A DNA stretch of 64,000 nt from Oegoconia quadripuncta (GCA_949316235.1 OX438743.1:26037771-26101770); one strand, 5' to 3'; shown: positions 1 through 11,239, numbered from the stretch's first letter. Notes: generated by a model not told the origin, from the sequence alone. Numbers and translations: made by a program.

Positions 1-54
1 GACCTCCGAATCGTAAACCCAATGTTGTTTACATTAAGCCACGGAGACGGTTAC
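1..54 (-). repeat. SINE family A, head fragment
   Basis: This is the tRNA-like head end of the SINE family seen whole at 45522-45876. On the minus strand it reads CCGTCTCCGTGGCTTAATG and then the start of the B-box region. The rest lies outside the window. Confidence 0.6.
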
Positions 55-621
55 CTATTACTATTTACCTACCTGTATATATCCCAACAATCACGTCTCT
101 AGAATCGTGTCCATAATACAAGTATACCGATGCATTTGTCGTATGGAAAGTGAAGACTGTAGACCCACTATGGAAAAGAAACTGATATGTGTCGTCTCAA
201 ACATGTACATTTACAGTAAATATAATCTCAACTCCACAGGTTCTTTTTATTTATTTAAAGGCATACACAACAGTATATCTAAAAGCTTAGTTCTATAATG
301 ACACCCAAAGCGTGTACACACAGCTACTAAAATATTACAAACTTCAGAAAAACAATTGAAGATCGCAAAACTAAATAATATAGGAAACTAAATAACAACT
401 ATTTAATGTAACAATCATGAATGATTGAGTAATACCGCTCACCATAGCTGAATAACCTATTTGAGGATATCTTTAAGGGCTTTATGGAATACACTTGACC
501 TGGAGTCACATAGCATTTAGTTTGCGTGCAAAGATACCTAACTCTAGATAACACATATCTCGTGCTCAGTGGCTAACTGTCATAGATAGTTATGTGAATA
601 TGGTTTCCACAAGTTGTACAA
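55..621. other. AT-rich DNA, nothing recognised
   Basis: Only short open frames occur here, without splice signals or family motifs. I see no repeat copy shared with the rest of the window. Confidence 0.5.
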
Positions 622-905
622 TCATCACCATCAGCCCGTAAACATGAGCGAATATGGGCCATAGTCCACCACGCTGGCCCAATGCGGGCATGGTGACTTC
701 ACATGCCTTAGAATTTTTATTTCTCAGTCATGTAAGTTTCCTCACTATGTTTTCCTTCACCGTTTAAGAGCAGACGGATAAATGTACATAAGTAATTAAA
801 TTAAATTTAAAAACTCATTGTTACGTGACTTACGTGGACTGCCTGGGAATCGAACCCGAACCTCCCAAATTGGGAGACCGCGTCTTAACCGCTGAGCCAC
901 CGATG
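622..905 (-). repeat. SINE family C, near full length
   Basis: On the minus strand it begins CATCGGTGGCTCAGCGGTTA (A-box-like) and continues to GGTTCGATTCCCAGG (B box), so the head is tRNA-derived. The body matches the plus-strand copy at 54066-54350, including the blocks GAAGGAAAACAT and CGTGGTGGACTATGGCCC. The 3' end is at the low-coordinate side, near CAGCCCGTAAAC. Confidence 0.8.
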
Positions 906-1635
906 CTCTGACGACCGAGTGATACAATACAATATTTATTTATTTACTCTCCACATAAGTTTACACTGTTCTGGTAAGGTTACACATATATGTGGCTGGT
1001 AAGGTTACATAGGTTGTATACATACATGTGGTTAGTGCCTGAAATAGGCGAGAGCATGTGCTTAAGGATCACCAGAGCCCCAGTTGTAGTTCCCGGATGT
1101 GTAGGTTAATGCATGTAAGTCCACTAGTGGTCATCCATCCAAAAACTATGTGCTCCAAACTTTGCTTAACTCAGCTAACCGAAAACGAAAGCGAATACGA
1201 TTGCCACTGAAAACACGTACCTAAGTAAGTAGGTTACCCAGCTGTGAATCCAAGTCGCTTCCTCACTTTTAAAATCCAAAATTATTTCCATTGGCCCACA
1301 GAGGAGGTTTGATATGTTAGAGATTTTTATTCACGTCAGCCGGCAACCAAAATGATATAAAAAAAATATATTGTCAGATCGAATGCCGGAAACAGACTGC
1401 TTTGATGCTATCCGGCGCAAAATCCGTGTCACGGTTGCGCTGACTGCGTGAAAGCAGCCATGGACTCGACAGCTATTGCAAATAGTCATAATATAGCGAG
1501 TTTGTTATGACGCAGTTGCATGGGCCAACGTTTCACAGAGGGCTTGTCTTCCGTAAAATACCGTGAATCTACATGAGGCTAGAATACTAACCAAAAGTCA
1601 GTCGTTTGCGCTGCCCCTCTTCGTAAAGACATCTA
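906..1635. other. Intergenic, nothing recognised
   Basis: No credible coding exon or repeat family was recognised. Short frames start inside AT-rich sequence and lack splice context. Confidence 0.4.
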
Positions 1636-1786
1636 AGGCCCGTATTTCAGAAGGTTACTCAAGCAGAGATCTCAGCTTGAGGACAGTTAAAAAAGGACAG
1701 CTTTATGTAACTTGTACAGGGGCATCTCTTTCTAACTATGCTCAAGCTCAGATCTATGCTTGAGCAACATTCTAAAATACGGGCCT
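1636..1786. mobile_element. 151-bp MITE with long TIRs (family M1)
   Basis: The ends AGGCCCGTATTTCAGAAG and its near-complement CATTCTAAAATACGGGCCT form terminal inverted repeats of about 45 bp. The inner arms carry TCAAGCAGAGATCT-like blocks. TA flanks both ends, as expected for Tc1/mariner-type MITEs. Further copies lie at 58691-58840 and, truncated, at 19166. Confidence 0.8.
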
Positions 1787-1964
1787 TAATAACTTTGTTG
1801 TTTTTTAACTATTTATGCACTAATAAGAACTCCAGCAATACCTGACGCCATAATGCTCACGAAAAATATGGCTTTACTTTTTGGCACATTTTATTGCACA
1901 ATTTTTTACCATCACATAGGTTTGAACTGTGAATCTGAGTAATATTGAAATCAATTTTTATGTT

Positions 1965-2047
1965 AAAGAGTCGCCTTTTAAGACATCCGCGGGAAGAGAT
2001 GGGTTGGTGCTATTCTTTTTATGTGCCGACACCACACAGCACTAGAC
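1965..2047 (+). repeat. SINE-like family D, 3' fragment
   Basis: It shares the block GGGAAGAGATGGGTTGGTGC, followed by a CCACACAGCAC end, with 2600-2685 and 49440-49520. Confidence 0.5.
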
Positions 2048-2477
2048 GATCGAAATGTTTATGTTCGTTGACTTTATTGCATCGGTCGTTCGTCGAGCCT
2101 CTGGGCTAGTATAGTATACGCAAATTTTGGTATAAAGCATAAAACCTTACAAGATGAATAGGGCACTGACCATGTTGTTAATTTGTTATTTAATAGTTTT
2201 AAGCACATTTATACTATTTGTTGTAGACTTTCGTATAATATGGAGACTGTTTAAAACCACAGCCTGTATATGACATTTATTGACTGAGGAAAATAGTTAC
2301 AGGATTATGGTAGATGCTATGATCCTACATGTATTTTCCTTATAAGGACTGATAGTTTTTTCCCAAATTTCTGTTTTACAGAACTGAAGAAAAAAAGTCT
2401 TAGTGAAGTTGCAACCATATTAGATACTGCTGCAATTTTTAAGCGAAATGAAAACTTAAGATTTGCTTATTACATAC
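2048..2477. other. AT-rich intergenic DNA
   Basis: Nothing recognisable is present: no long frame, tandem array or shared repeat. Confidence 0.4.
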
Positions 2478-2690
2478 ATAATGTTACGACCGTTATCCCA
2501 AATGGGGTGGTCAGGTATATCCCAAACAATAAAAGTTTAATATTTGAAAGAACATCCAAGTGTCACCTTACTAAATATACAGAAATCGCCGTTTAAATCT
2601 ATAATGTTTTTCGGTCTGAAGGCCGTTAGTCGCCTTTTACAACACCTATGGGAAGAGATTGGGTTGGTTCAATTCTTTAATTTATTTCAT
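2478..2690 (+). repeat. SINE-like family D copy
   Basis: The blocks CCCAAATGGGGTGGTCAG near the start and GTCGCCTTTTACAACACC near the end are repeated in the same order at 49275-49500, so this is a dispersed element about 210-250 bp long. No intact RNA polymerase III boxes were seen. Confidence 0.6.
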
Positions 2691-3330
2691 TTAATAAAAT
2701 AAATAACGCATGTTTTCGGATCTAATTTATACTGTAATGCCCCCCTCCCCCTTACCTGTATACTTAAGGAATGTGCCTCTGTTACATAAGGTACAAATCG
2801 AGAAACACGATTATTCACATCATTAGGTTGAAAGAGCGAAAGAAATCGTACGTGAAACTTTTATTTTTTTAAATTACTCGTAGACCGTTTACCGAACGGG
2901 GAAGGCGCCATCACATTTCATTAAATTTTACTATTGCTCGACTTCTCCAAATGATATTCAGTTATACTTATATTTTTTTTTCTAAAATTAATGTTGTTCT
3001 TTTGAGTATGTGGAAATAGTAGTTGGAAGATTAATTTCACCTGTGAAATAATTAAAACTAAAAAATTAGAAATCGGTACACGATGTGTCAAGTCGCTATA
3101 GTTATACAGTAACAATGACGCACATCATTCTTTCGCAGCGTTGCTCCTTATTTGCAATAATAATTTGGTTAATTTCTTGTTTATTATAAGTGAAAAATTA
3201 TTATTATTATACGCGTAGGTATGTCGCACAAAATAAAAATTTGGTATTTTGAGAGCAATGTTTCATAACCTCGCGTTTACTCTCCTGCTTGTCAATACTT
3301 ACAACTCGTACTTAAGTATTAACTATTGTA
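2691..3330. other. AT-rich intergenic DNA
   Basis: No gene or repeat family was recognised. A 64-codon minus-strand frame at 2921-3115 has no splice context or family resemblance. Confidence 0.4.
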
Positions 3331-3453
3331 TACCGGATGAGTTTTTTTCCGTAAGGAAAAAAATAGGGCATGTTAGGTAAGTGAAATAGAAGGTATTGTC
3401 ATAGTTAGTTTATTTATTTTTTTCAAAACTAACATAAATTAACTCATCCGGTA
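3331..3453. mobile_element. 123-bp MITE with 13-bp TIRs
   Basis: The element starts TACCGGATGAGTT and ends with its exact complement AACTCATCCGGTA. The interior is AT-rich and non-coding. The superfamily cannot be assigned, because the target duplication is ambiguous in the AT-rich flank. Confidence 0.6.
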
Positions 3454-3504
3454 CGTGTATAATAAATAATATTATATATCAAATTTTATACGAACTATCA
3501 TCAA

Positions 3505-3640
3505 AAATACTCTTTATTGCACAATTAACAAAAGCTACATGAAGAAAACAGCTACATCATTAATAGCACAAAAAGGCGGCCTTATCGCTAACCGCGATCT
3601 CTTCCAGGCAAACCTTAGGGTAAAGATACAAGCTACCAGT
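3505..3640 (-). repeat. LINE 3'-end fragment (RTE-like tail)
   Basis: Reading the minus strand it shows GATCGCGGTTAGCGATAAGG and then the A-rich TTGTGCAATAAAG end. The same 3' UTR type occurs at 4020-4142, 10885-11010, 12085-12180 and 60541-60720. Confidence 0.65.
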
Positions 3641-4019
3641 GGATGAGGTTTGCACTAATAATATTTTTATAGTTGTGAATTATTATTTAACGTAAAGATT
3701 AAAATACATAAACTAAGCCTACAAACTATCTAGATAATTTAACTGTACTTAAAACATATAATATATTATTGACTACATAACTAAATTTATATATATATAT
3801 TTTTCTTCGGTCCGTCTACAAATACGTAAAACTTCCTAAAACAAGTTACGGGGTTTTAGCGGGCAACCTTACCATTGTAAATATTGGTGCTTGCAGACAT
3901 GAAAGGACTAGGTATGTAACTAATATAATCTTGCGTTTAGAATACTATTATGTAACTTTTAGATTAGTATTATGTTAAATGAGGCTAAGTTTGAGCCATA
4001 GTAGTAAAGTAAAGGTTGA

Positions 4020-4142
4020 AATCGCTTAATAGCGATAAGACCGCCTGGTTGTACAATTATGATTTTTTTGAAGCTATATTTATGAAATGTATTGTAGAAT
4101 TTTTGTGCAATAAAGTGTATTTGATTGATTCATTGATTGATA
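4020..4142 (+). repeat. LINE 3'-end fragment with ATTG-type tail
   Basis: It begins at TAGCGATAAGACCGCC, passes TTGTGCAATAAAGTG and ends in a GATT-rich microsatellite tail. It is in opposite orientation to the copy at 3505-3640, 380 bp away. Confidence 0.65.
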
Positions 4143-4527
4143 GTAGATACCTGAAACAACAACGCCTATGAAGTCAAATAAACTGGTGTAATAAGAGAAC
4201 CGCGAGCGCTTATATCGAAGTGCTCTATTTATACAACGCCAAGCCCCCTTAAGACTGAAGAGAGGACGTGTAATTCGCTCAATTGGCCGTCCGTGCGCTG
4301 CTTAATACTTTAATGCAGCATATTTAGGACGTCAAGCATGCATGATACGTCGAGTAGATTTTGTGAGAACGCGGAAATGTAACGCTTTATGTGTAATTGA
4401 GTGGGTTCCGGAATACGCGGCCCTTTAGGTACGAGTTGCCAATGATGTAGCAAGAACAAAATGTCTTTTTATAAATTAAATCAAAGCATTTTATTTCATA
4501 GGATAAAATTATCAATATTATGACGAC

Positions 4528-4790
4528 ATGTTTGGTGTAGTGGTTAGCAACTCTGACCACAATACCAAAAGGTTGCGGGTTCGAATCCCGCTAGATGCAT
4601 CTGTTTGTGTGATGAATACGGACATGTGTACCGGAGTTATGGATGTTTTCATTTATAATAAGTATTTATTTACAATTAAAAAATGTATTTATGTAGTATA
4701 TCAACCATCTGGTATCCACAAAACAAGCCTGTTTGCTTACTGTGGGACTAGATGTCGCTGTGTGTATGTCTAAGGATATTTATTATTTAT
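4528..4790 (+). repeat. SINE family B, full length
   Basis: The tRNA-like head has an A box (TGGTGTAGTGGTTAGCAA) and a B box (GGTTCGAATCC) with normal spacing for an internal polymerase III promoter. The body ends with the shared block AGATGTCGCTGTGTGTATG and an ATTTATT-rich tail. This is not a tRNA gene, since the body is colinear with copies at 27104 and 63448. Confidence 0.85.
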
Positions 4791-4837
4791 TATCACTTGA
4801 AAACGTCACTATTAATATTAATATTACATTTCAATTT

Positions 4838-5408
4838 ACTGCTCAATCACAAAGATGACTCCCCAGAGAAGAACGAGCAAAAAACTCTAGGGTTGCTCTT
4901 TTAAACAGATTATGGGTTACAATTTGTGATTTGATAATTATATGAATATATAAGACAGGTATGTCCATGCTTGCTTATCATTCAAATAGTCAGTGATTTT
5001 ATAATAGTATTTTTCTCATAACTTCTATTTTATGATTGCTTTAAATTTATTTAAAGGCAAATTTTGAATGTCTACTGGAACCATTTTATAAAAGCGTATA
5101 CATTGCTCTTTGAAGGATTGACTAACTTTGTGAAGTCGGCTAACATAAACAGACAACTGGTTCTTATTCCTTGTATCAACATTGTGCCTATCACTATTTT
5201 TAGCGAATAAGGTTATACTTTTTTTTGCTTATAACATTTTCTCATATATGTATTGAGATGCCATTGTTAAGATAATTATTTCCTTAAACTTATATCTAAA
5301 AGACACCCTAGGTGCTAATTTATAAATGGCACGAATAGCACGCTTCTGCAGAACAAAAATGATACCTATGTATGTCAGCAGCTTTTCCCCACAATATGCG
5401 ATATCGAT
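4838..5408 (-). mobile_element. Jockey-like LINE, 3' part (downstream half)
   Basis: The minus strand encodes a degenerate reverse-transcriptase C-terminus with the motif LQKRAIRAIYKL, as in the intact ORF at 35212-36952, followed by a 3' UTR. The element is cut at 5408 by the insertion 5409-9356 and resumes at 9357. The open frame is 5229-5423. Confidence 0.7.
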
Positions 5409-6061
5409 GCCTCCAATGAACACTACTCTAACTCAAAATTTTGAAATTTTCGTTTTTCACGTAAATCGCTTCAGTATCTTATAAGTATTAAGCCCCCCAA
5501 ATTTTATAAAAATATTATGAGAAACAAAAAAGTTTTGAGGTTTACATAACGCTAAGTATATGTACTTTCGACAATCCTGTGGTTGACATACCGCTATCTC
5601 AATATGGCGTAGTGTTATGATGCGCGCGCAGCGGCGACCCGCGAGAGACATGCCGCCAACTAGGATTGGCGGGGAGACGCGCGGGAGTTCCCGCCGCATC
5701 ATTATTTTGTTTGTTTGCTCTACTGCTCCATTTCAAGTTGGCGGTTTGTATATCGGTCGCAGTTTACTACACGAGGACTTAGCGGAGTGTACAAACGTGA
5801 ATTTCATGGAAATTTTTGTTTTAATACTAACCGAGTTTTGAATTACATTGTACACACACCGGCATATTTAGCGGAACACAAAAAAAGTCCATAATTAAAA
5901 AAATATGGTTTTATTTTAAAATCTACTTACTGTACTTCTTTTGTTATTTAAAGTTTCATTTGTTTTAATTAAAATGAGATCACATTAAGAACACATTTTG
6001 CGAGTAAAGGCTATTTGTGAAAAATGGTACATTTTTGAACTTTTTATGTAACCGGGAAAAG

Positions 6062-7067
6062 TTAAGATAGATAAGATGTTTATTTACCAAAAAGAACAAT
6101 ACATAATTATACATTTGCTGTAGCGTCCACACTAGGCTAGGCCTGTATCGTGGATGCCAAAATTTCCATATTAGAGAAACAATTTCACTGGTCATTACAT
6201 TTTATAAGTAACATCATCTGTTAAATTAGAATTAGGGAGATAGACATGCATGCAGAACTAGCCTTAGATGTAACTAGCACGTTAGAATTATACAAGTTGA
6301 GCGTGCGCATGTATGCGGGTGTGAGATCATTTAATTAAAATTTGCATGCTTCTGCCTATTAACAAAAGGAAAGGCAAACTAACTAACATAAATATGTTTC
6401 CATAATATGTTGTATCAAGAGTAAGCGAGTAAATGTGTGTAGCAGAGGATGTATGAGGGTGCATGTATGGTTTGTGTGAGGGGGGTGTGCTTGTGTGTAT
6501 ACGCGTGTGTGAGGCAAATATATAGATAGGCACCATACTAGAACAATTCTTGATATTATCTATAATAGACATATATATGTGTACGTAATTATATAAGGGT
6601 ATAGCTAAGCAAGAATTCTCAAGGAGTCTTCGGCATCTTTATACGACCAACCAAGCAAGACATTTAGAATTTTAAACTTCACTTCAAGTACGTTTAACTC
6701 TCTGAAGTCGAGTTCCCTCATAAATTTATTATAGATGTAGGGATAAAGAAATTTTTGAAACCTGTGGGCAAAAGAGCTGCGCACAGTTGGCACTGGTACC
6801 CTAAACATTCGTCTTTTAAAAGGTCGATATAGTCGCGGCTGGAAAGAACTCGTTTGTGCATTTCCACCACCACCTTCAACAGATATAGCCTGCGAACACT
6901 AAGCACTTGTGCCTCTGCATAAAGTAGAGAAGTCGGAAAAAGAATAGGCTACCTTCAGCACAGCTCTTTGAGCTCTCTCAAGGACGATAAGGGTGGAGGT
7001 ATTTGCGCCTCCCCATACACAGATGCAGTAAGCAATAAGAAATTGAACCAGGGCCAAATAAACCGAA
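6062..7067 (-). mobile_element. 5'-truncated LINE inside left Tc1 arm
   Basis: The minus strand carries a decayed reverse-transcriptase C-terminus (residues such as ALVQFLIAYCICVWGG and LERAQRAVLKVAYSF), split over frames at 6605-7144, followed by a 3' UTR. GAAAAG occurs at both junctions (6056-6061 and 7068-7073) and in the uninterrupted right arm, so it is the target-site duplication. The insertion therefore followed the arm duplication. Confidence 0.75.
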
Positions 7068-7121
7068 GAAAAGTGAAAATTAATATTGAAATAACAATTA
7101 ATTAAATAAGAAAAATGGTGA

Positions 7122-7432
7122 TTAATATCGCGTATTTCCTCCACGTGCTCTTATTAAAGTTTCTACCCGTCTATGCATACTGAGAATGATGTTATCGATG
7201 GTCTCCTGGGATAGTCTCCGCCATTCCTCAACTACGGCGATTCGCAGTTCACCCACGTTGGCAGGAGCTGGAATTCTGGACTTAACTTTTCTTTTTAGCA
7301 AGTCCCAAACGTGCTCTATAGGGTTCACATCCGGTGATCTTGCCGGCCACTCCATAAGAGTGATATTCATATCATTAAGATATGCTTGAGTTACCCGAGC
7401 GGTATGCGGCCGAGCATTATCCTGCATAAAAA
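7122..7432 (-). pseudogene. Tc1 transposase C-terminal fragment, left arm
   Basis: The frame encodes the last two catalytic motifs of a Tc1 transposase: QDNARPHTA (second Asp) and, 34 residues later, the Glu in SPDVNPIEHVWD. It differs from the right-arm copy by about three residues. It lacks everything upstream of the second catalytic Asp, so it is only a by-product of the inverted duplication. Confidence 0.8.
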
Positions 7433-8224
7433 CCCCCGTTTGACGGCCGTCCAAGCCCGACATGAGTTAGAAGCAGTGCGGGGTGTGACCATAAGTGAGC
7501 GTACGGTACGAAGAAGGTTCGAAGAAGCTGATTTGGGTTCATTTGTGCCCGCCAAGGCTCCAAGGCTCGAGGTAAATCATCGTAGAAATAGGTTAACTTT
7601 TGCTCAGGAACATCGACTTTGGAACGCGGACCAATGGAGTAAGGTATTGTTTAGTGATGAGTGCAGAATTCTCTTAAATCAAATTGACGGTAGGCAAAGA
7701 ATATACAGACGCAAAGGAGAACGATACATTCAGACAAATTTTGAAACTACAGTTGCATACGGTGGTGGATCAATAATGGTTTGGGCGGGCACTTGTTTGG
7801 GAGCTCGCACAGACTTGGTAGTGATTGACATAGGGAGTCTGTACACCGCTATATCAGAGAAGTTTTAGATGAAAATGTCGTACCGTTTGCCCCATATATC
7901 GGTGACGATTTTGTTTTTATGCAGGATAATGCTCGGCCGCATACCGCTCGGGTAACTCAAGCATATCTTAATGATATGAATATCACTGTTATGGAGTGGC
8001 CGGCAAGATCACCGGATATGAACCCTATAGAGCACGTTTGGGACTTGCTAAAAAGAAAAGTTAAGTCCAGAATTCCAGCTCCTGCCAACGTGGGTGAACT
8101 GCGAATCGCCGTAGTTGAGGAATGGCGGAGACTATCCCAGGAGACCATCGATAACATCATTCTCAGTATGCTTAGACGGGTAGAAACTTTAATAAGAGCA
8201 CGTGGAGGAAATACGCGATATTAA
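7433..8224 (+). pseudogene. Tc1-like DD34E transposase, truncated and frameshifted
   Basis: Cut-and-paste transposase of the Tc1 group. The first visible part holds the second helix-turn-helix (TISERTVRRRFEEADLG) and the first catalytic Asp (WSKVLFSDECRI). A one-base-type frameshift near 7835-7860 moves the frame. The second half carries QDNARPHTA and SPDMNPIEHVWD, spaced 34 residues apart, which defines DD34E. Roughly the first 60 residues, including the first DNA-binding helix, are missing because the sequence abuts the inverted arm at 7432. It cannot make an active enzyme as it stands. Confidence 0.85.
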
Positions 8225-8476
8225 TCACCATTTTTCTTATTTAATTAATTGTTATTTCAATATTAATTTTCACTTTTCCCGGTTACATAAAAAGTTCAAA
8301 AATGTACCATTTTTCACAAATAGCCTTTACTCGCAAAATGTGTTCTTAATGTGATCTCATTTTAATTAAAACAAAATGAAACTTTAAATAACAAAAGAAG
8401 TACAGTAAGTAGATTTTAAAATAAAACCATATTATGGACTTTTTTTTTGTGTTCCGCTAAATATGCCGGTGTGTAT

Positions 8477-9356
8477 ATATAGACATTATTTACTACAGAT
8501 TTATTAGAAGTTTAGATTTATTTACTAGAAGTTTTTTGGTACCCTTGATAAGAATAATTTATTGGTACCCTTGTACGTACTGTGTTATTAAAACATTTTT
8601 AAAGATTTATAATTTAAATAAATAAATATCTGTTTAAATCTAAACTTTGTTCCCATTTTTATACCTAGTAGTAGCACTACGTAAAATAAAAAAAAATACA
8701 TAACATAAAGTAAAATGTTTTCTAGCAATAATATAACTATTAGGTACAACTTTTTATTTTTCTTGTTATTTTAATAAAGCTAAAATAGTTGGGTGCAATC
8801 CTAAAGTTTGCTTTGAAATCTACTAAAACAAAACGCTAAGTCTATACACATTTTGAGTTACATTACGCTATATAATAAATAGCGGTTTGTAACACGGCAG
8901 AAGATTTTTTGTTATTCCAACTACAAAACGCCAACTTTTATAAATTGTCAAAAATAGGTCTTATTATTAGAAAATAATGGTTAATATACTGTAAATTAGT
9001 TACAAATTCGATATTCGACGTAACCAATATGTATTTTTTGTTTTGACAAGGATTTATTTTATTGTTCTGTATTCTCTAATATTCCCTCATAAATTCCGCC
9101 GGCTGTAGTTAGCGGAGTGTATCCTAATTTTTATATAGAGTTTTTTCTGTTACAATCCGCTAAGTAGGGCTAACTTTAAAAACAAAAAGAGATACAAAAT
9201 ATTATTAATGGGGCTTGAAGCAACAGTAAATAAGCTAGTCACACAAAAAAAAGCATAAATATATCTGCAATAATAAATATTTTATCAACTTTTTTCGTTC
9301 AAATGCTCGTCCTGTAAACCTACGAATTTGGAGTTAGCGTAGTGTTCATTGGAGGC
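8477..9356. other. Right flank of composite TIR element
   Basis: AT-rich, with no coding potential. It contains subterminal motifs such as TTAGCGGAGTGTAT (about 9113) that echo the left flank, and ends in the right terminal repeat. Confidence 0.5.
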
Positions 9357-9430
9357 ATCGATATGACATCAAGCTGTGGAAATAGCTAAAGTAAACCAGT
9401 CTTACGGTATGAACGTTTTGGGAGAAGATA
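9357..9430 (-). mobile_element. Jockey-like LINE, upstream piece
   Basis: The block ATATGACATCAAGCTGTGG matches 35656-35674 in the intact LINE. It is the continuation of the piece ending at 5408, separated by the insertion 5409-9356. Confidence 0.65.
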
Positions 9431-9536
9431 AACTGCAGCTGCGTGGTGATCGAGGGTTTATTATTTGATGTTGTAACGATCGTAAGAGAGCGAAACACGG
9501 CCGCGTGCCAGTATACATGTATACATTTAAAAATGC

Positions 9537-9640
9537 GCCATCTATCGGATTATCCTGGAACCCGTGAGAAAAGTACACTTGTACATATTGAAGTGGATAA
9601 ATTTATTAGTGGTGGGTTCACGGGTTCGCCGATAGATGGC
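9537..9640. repeat. Imperfect 104-bp hairpin element
   Basis: GCCATCTATCGG at the left pairs with CCGATAGATGGC at the right, and GAACCCGTGA pairs with TCACGGGTTC. The left arm has an extra 9 bases. It is probably a tiny MITE. Confidence 0.55.
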
Positions 9641-9789
9641 TCCAGTCTTTACATAATCGTGCCGACAGCGCCAGGCGCGGTTCTATACTGAACAGAACGT
9701 CTGTTAAATTTCTGATTTTTGTCTGTTAAATTTCTGTGGCTTCTGGGAACTTATATAGGCTGTTGTTTTGTTTATGTGTGTATGTGAAT

Positions 9790-9915
9790 ATACTTTATGT
9801 TTGCTTTTAACCCCCGACTAAAGACGACATGTGTTATGTGTTTGACGGCGTTGTGTGTGTGTACGTTCGTTTCGGACGTATCTCAGTAATGAGTTATACG
9901 ATTTGAGTGCTGTTT
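9790..9915 (+). repeat. Dispersed repeat, CCCCCGAC family
   Basis: The block TTTTAACCCCCGACTAAAGA, then GTGTTTGACGGCGT and later GATTTGAGTGC, recurs at 14612-14712 and, weakly, at 29990-30095. Confidence 0.5.
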
Positions 9916-10049
9916 TTATTTTAAAGAATAAATGAGGGGATACCTAGATTGTTAGCCGTGTATGACGAAAATCGATTAAGCCGTTTTGATAATATTTAAC
10001 TGCAAACACAGTTTTTTGTTGCATTTGGATGATGTCATAGTCCTCTTAA

Positions 10050-10662
10050 CCCTTAATTACACGCGCGGGGATCATTTAGACCCCAATGCAGATGCAAAGT
10101 TGTGTCATTCTCCGAATTTTGCAACAATTTTCTCTACGCGCCTAGTAGCTTCCTAAAATGTATTTATACTTCATAATTTACTTGCAGTTGCTTTGTTGTG
10201 TCTGGAGAGTGCGAAACGGACCACGTGCAAGCACGTCCGTGACTTCTTTAGAAATGCGATTATTGTTGGACCATTGCAAAAACATTTGCAGCGAAGTATG
10301 AAAATTGAGAGACCCGAATTTTCTACGACACCCTCTCCGTCAATTCCCAAAGGCAGATAGATGTATCTTTTGTCCAAAAACTAAAGACGTGAAAATGAAA
10401 TAACGATGCGCTAATTTTGTAATGACCATTTGACTATACTACGTACTGAGGGTCTACAAAAATTATAGTTTCTAAATTGTAACGTGTGACATGAACTTAT
10501 TAATTATTTTAAGTTCTACAGCCGCTAAGTGTTTATGTTTTTATTGATTTTCTAGATTCCAAAATAAAAAACTCAAATTTTGTAGTACAAGTAGCTTCAC
10601 TTTGAATTCTAAAATGTAGTCCGTAAGAACCCCACGCGTTTTTAGGCGTGAGCAATTAAGGG
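10050..10662. mobile_element. piggyBac-like MITE (613 bp)
   Basis: TTAA flanks both ends (10046-10049 and 10663-10666), which is the piggyBac target duplication. The ends CCCTTAATT and AATTAAGGG are inverted. Just inside the left end GGGGATC and GACCCC form the subterminal palindrome common in this superfamily. The interior has a short palindrome around CACGTGCAAGCACGT and no transposase. Confidence 0.75.
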
Positions 10663-10884
10663 TTAAATGTATTTGTTTTATATTTAAAGATATTAAATTC
10701 GGGGATAGGTTAAGTTAGTTCGAAGAACTGGTTGTTTGGCTGGCTGGTTTTAACACAGTTGCTTTGGTTTACGTGGATTATATAATCATTTGTTTTCTCA
10801 TGTTTTCTAAATTTCCAGAATATAGAAATTCTCTTTTCAGATTTTGAACACTCGTGTTATAAGATATAAGAAGATATCACATAT

Positions 10885-11010
10885 AATTGTCATATCAATC
10901 AATCAATCAAATACGCTTTATTGTTTAAATAAGGAAGGTACATTTAAATATCTTATAGAAACTACAAATTAGGCGACCTTATCGCTAACAGCGATCTCTT
11001 CCAGGCAAAC
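10885..11010 (-). repeat. LINE 3'-end fragment
   Basis: An ATCA microsatellite tail is followed by TACGCTTTATTG and, further on, GGCGACCTTATCGCTAAC. It is the reverse orientation of the RTE-like 3' end seen at 4020-4142. Confidence 0.6.
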
Positions 11011-11239
11011 CTATCATCACGGAATTCAATACGAGTAATTAAGTGGGTTAGCACAAATAATTTCTTAATTGTTAAGTACATTGAAAGTTCTGCTGAAATC
11101 AAAAAGTGTTATCTTATAGGTATGCAAAACATTAATAAGTACTACATGTGATGAGAAACAATAATAACTAAACAATCTGAACAAATAAAATATATCAATA
11201 CAATTTATACCAATATACACAATTTATACCAATATGTCA

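Larger units (their letters stand above)
5853..8476. mobile_element. Fold-back Tc1-like element
   Basis: The outer ends ACACACCGGCATATTTAGC (5853) and its complement (to 8476) begin inverted arms that continue far inward. The left arm is 5853-6061 plus 7068-7432, interrupted by a LINE. The right arm is 7913-8476. Each arm is about 565 bp and contains the 3' end of a Tc1 transposase gene, so both ends of the composite derive from the same transposon end. The normal 5' end and transposase N-terminus are absent. Confidence 0.8.
5409..9356. mobile_element. Composite TIR element inserted in LINE
   Basis: The left end GCCTCCAATGAACACTAC and the right end GTAGTGTTCATTGGAGGC are perfect inverted repeats, extending with one mismatch to about 30 bp. 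ATCGAT flanks both ends (5403-5408 and 9357-9362) and is the likely target duplication. Subterminal TTAGCGGAGTGT motifs recur at about 5779 and 9113. The only transposase inside belongs to the nested Tc1 element, so this outer element is probably non-autonomous. Its superfamily is unknown. Confidence 0.7.

Noticed and set aside
4528..4610. Possible tRNA gene
   Set aside because: It has A and B boxes, but the downstream body is colinear with several other copies, so it is a SINE head.
7386..7868. Complete transposase start at 7386
   Set aside because: The first 15 codons come from the inverted arm sequence; the genuine transposase similarity begins after about 7432.
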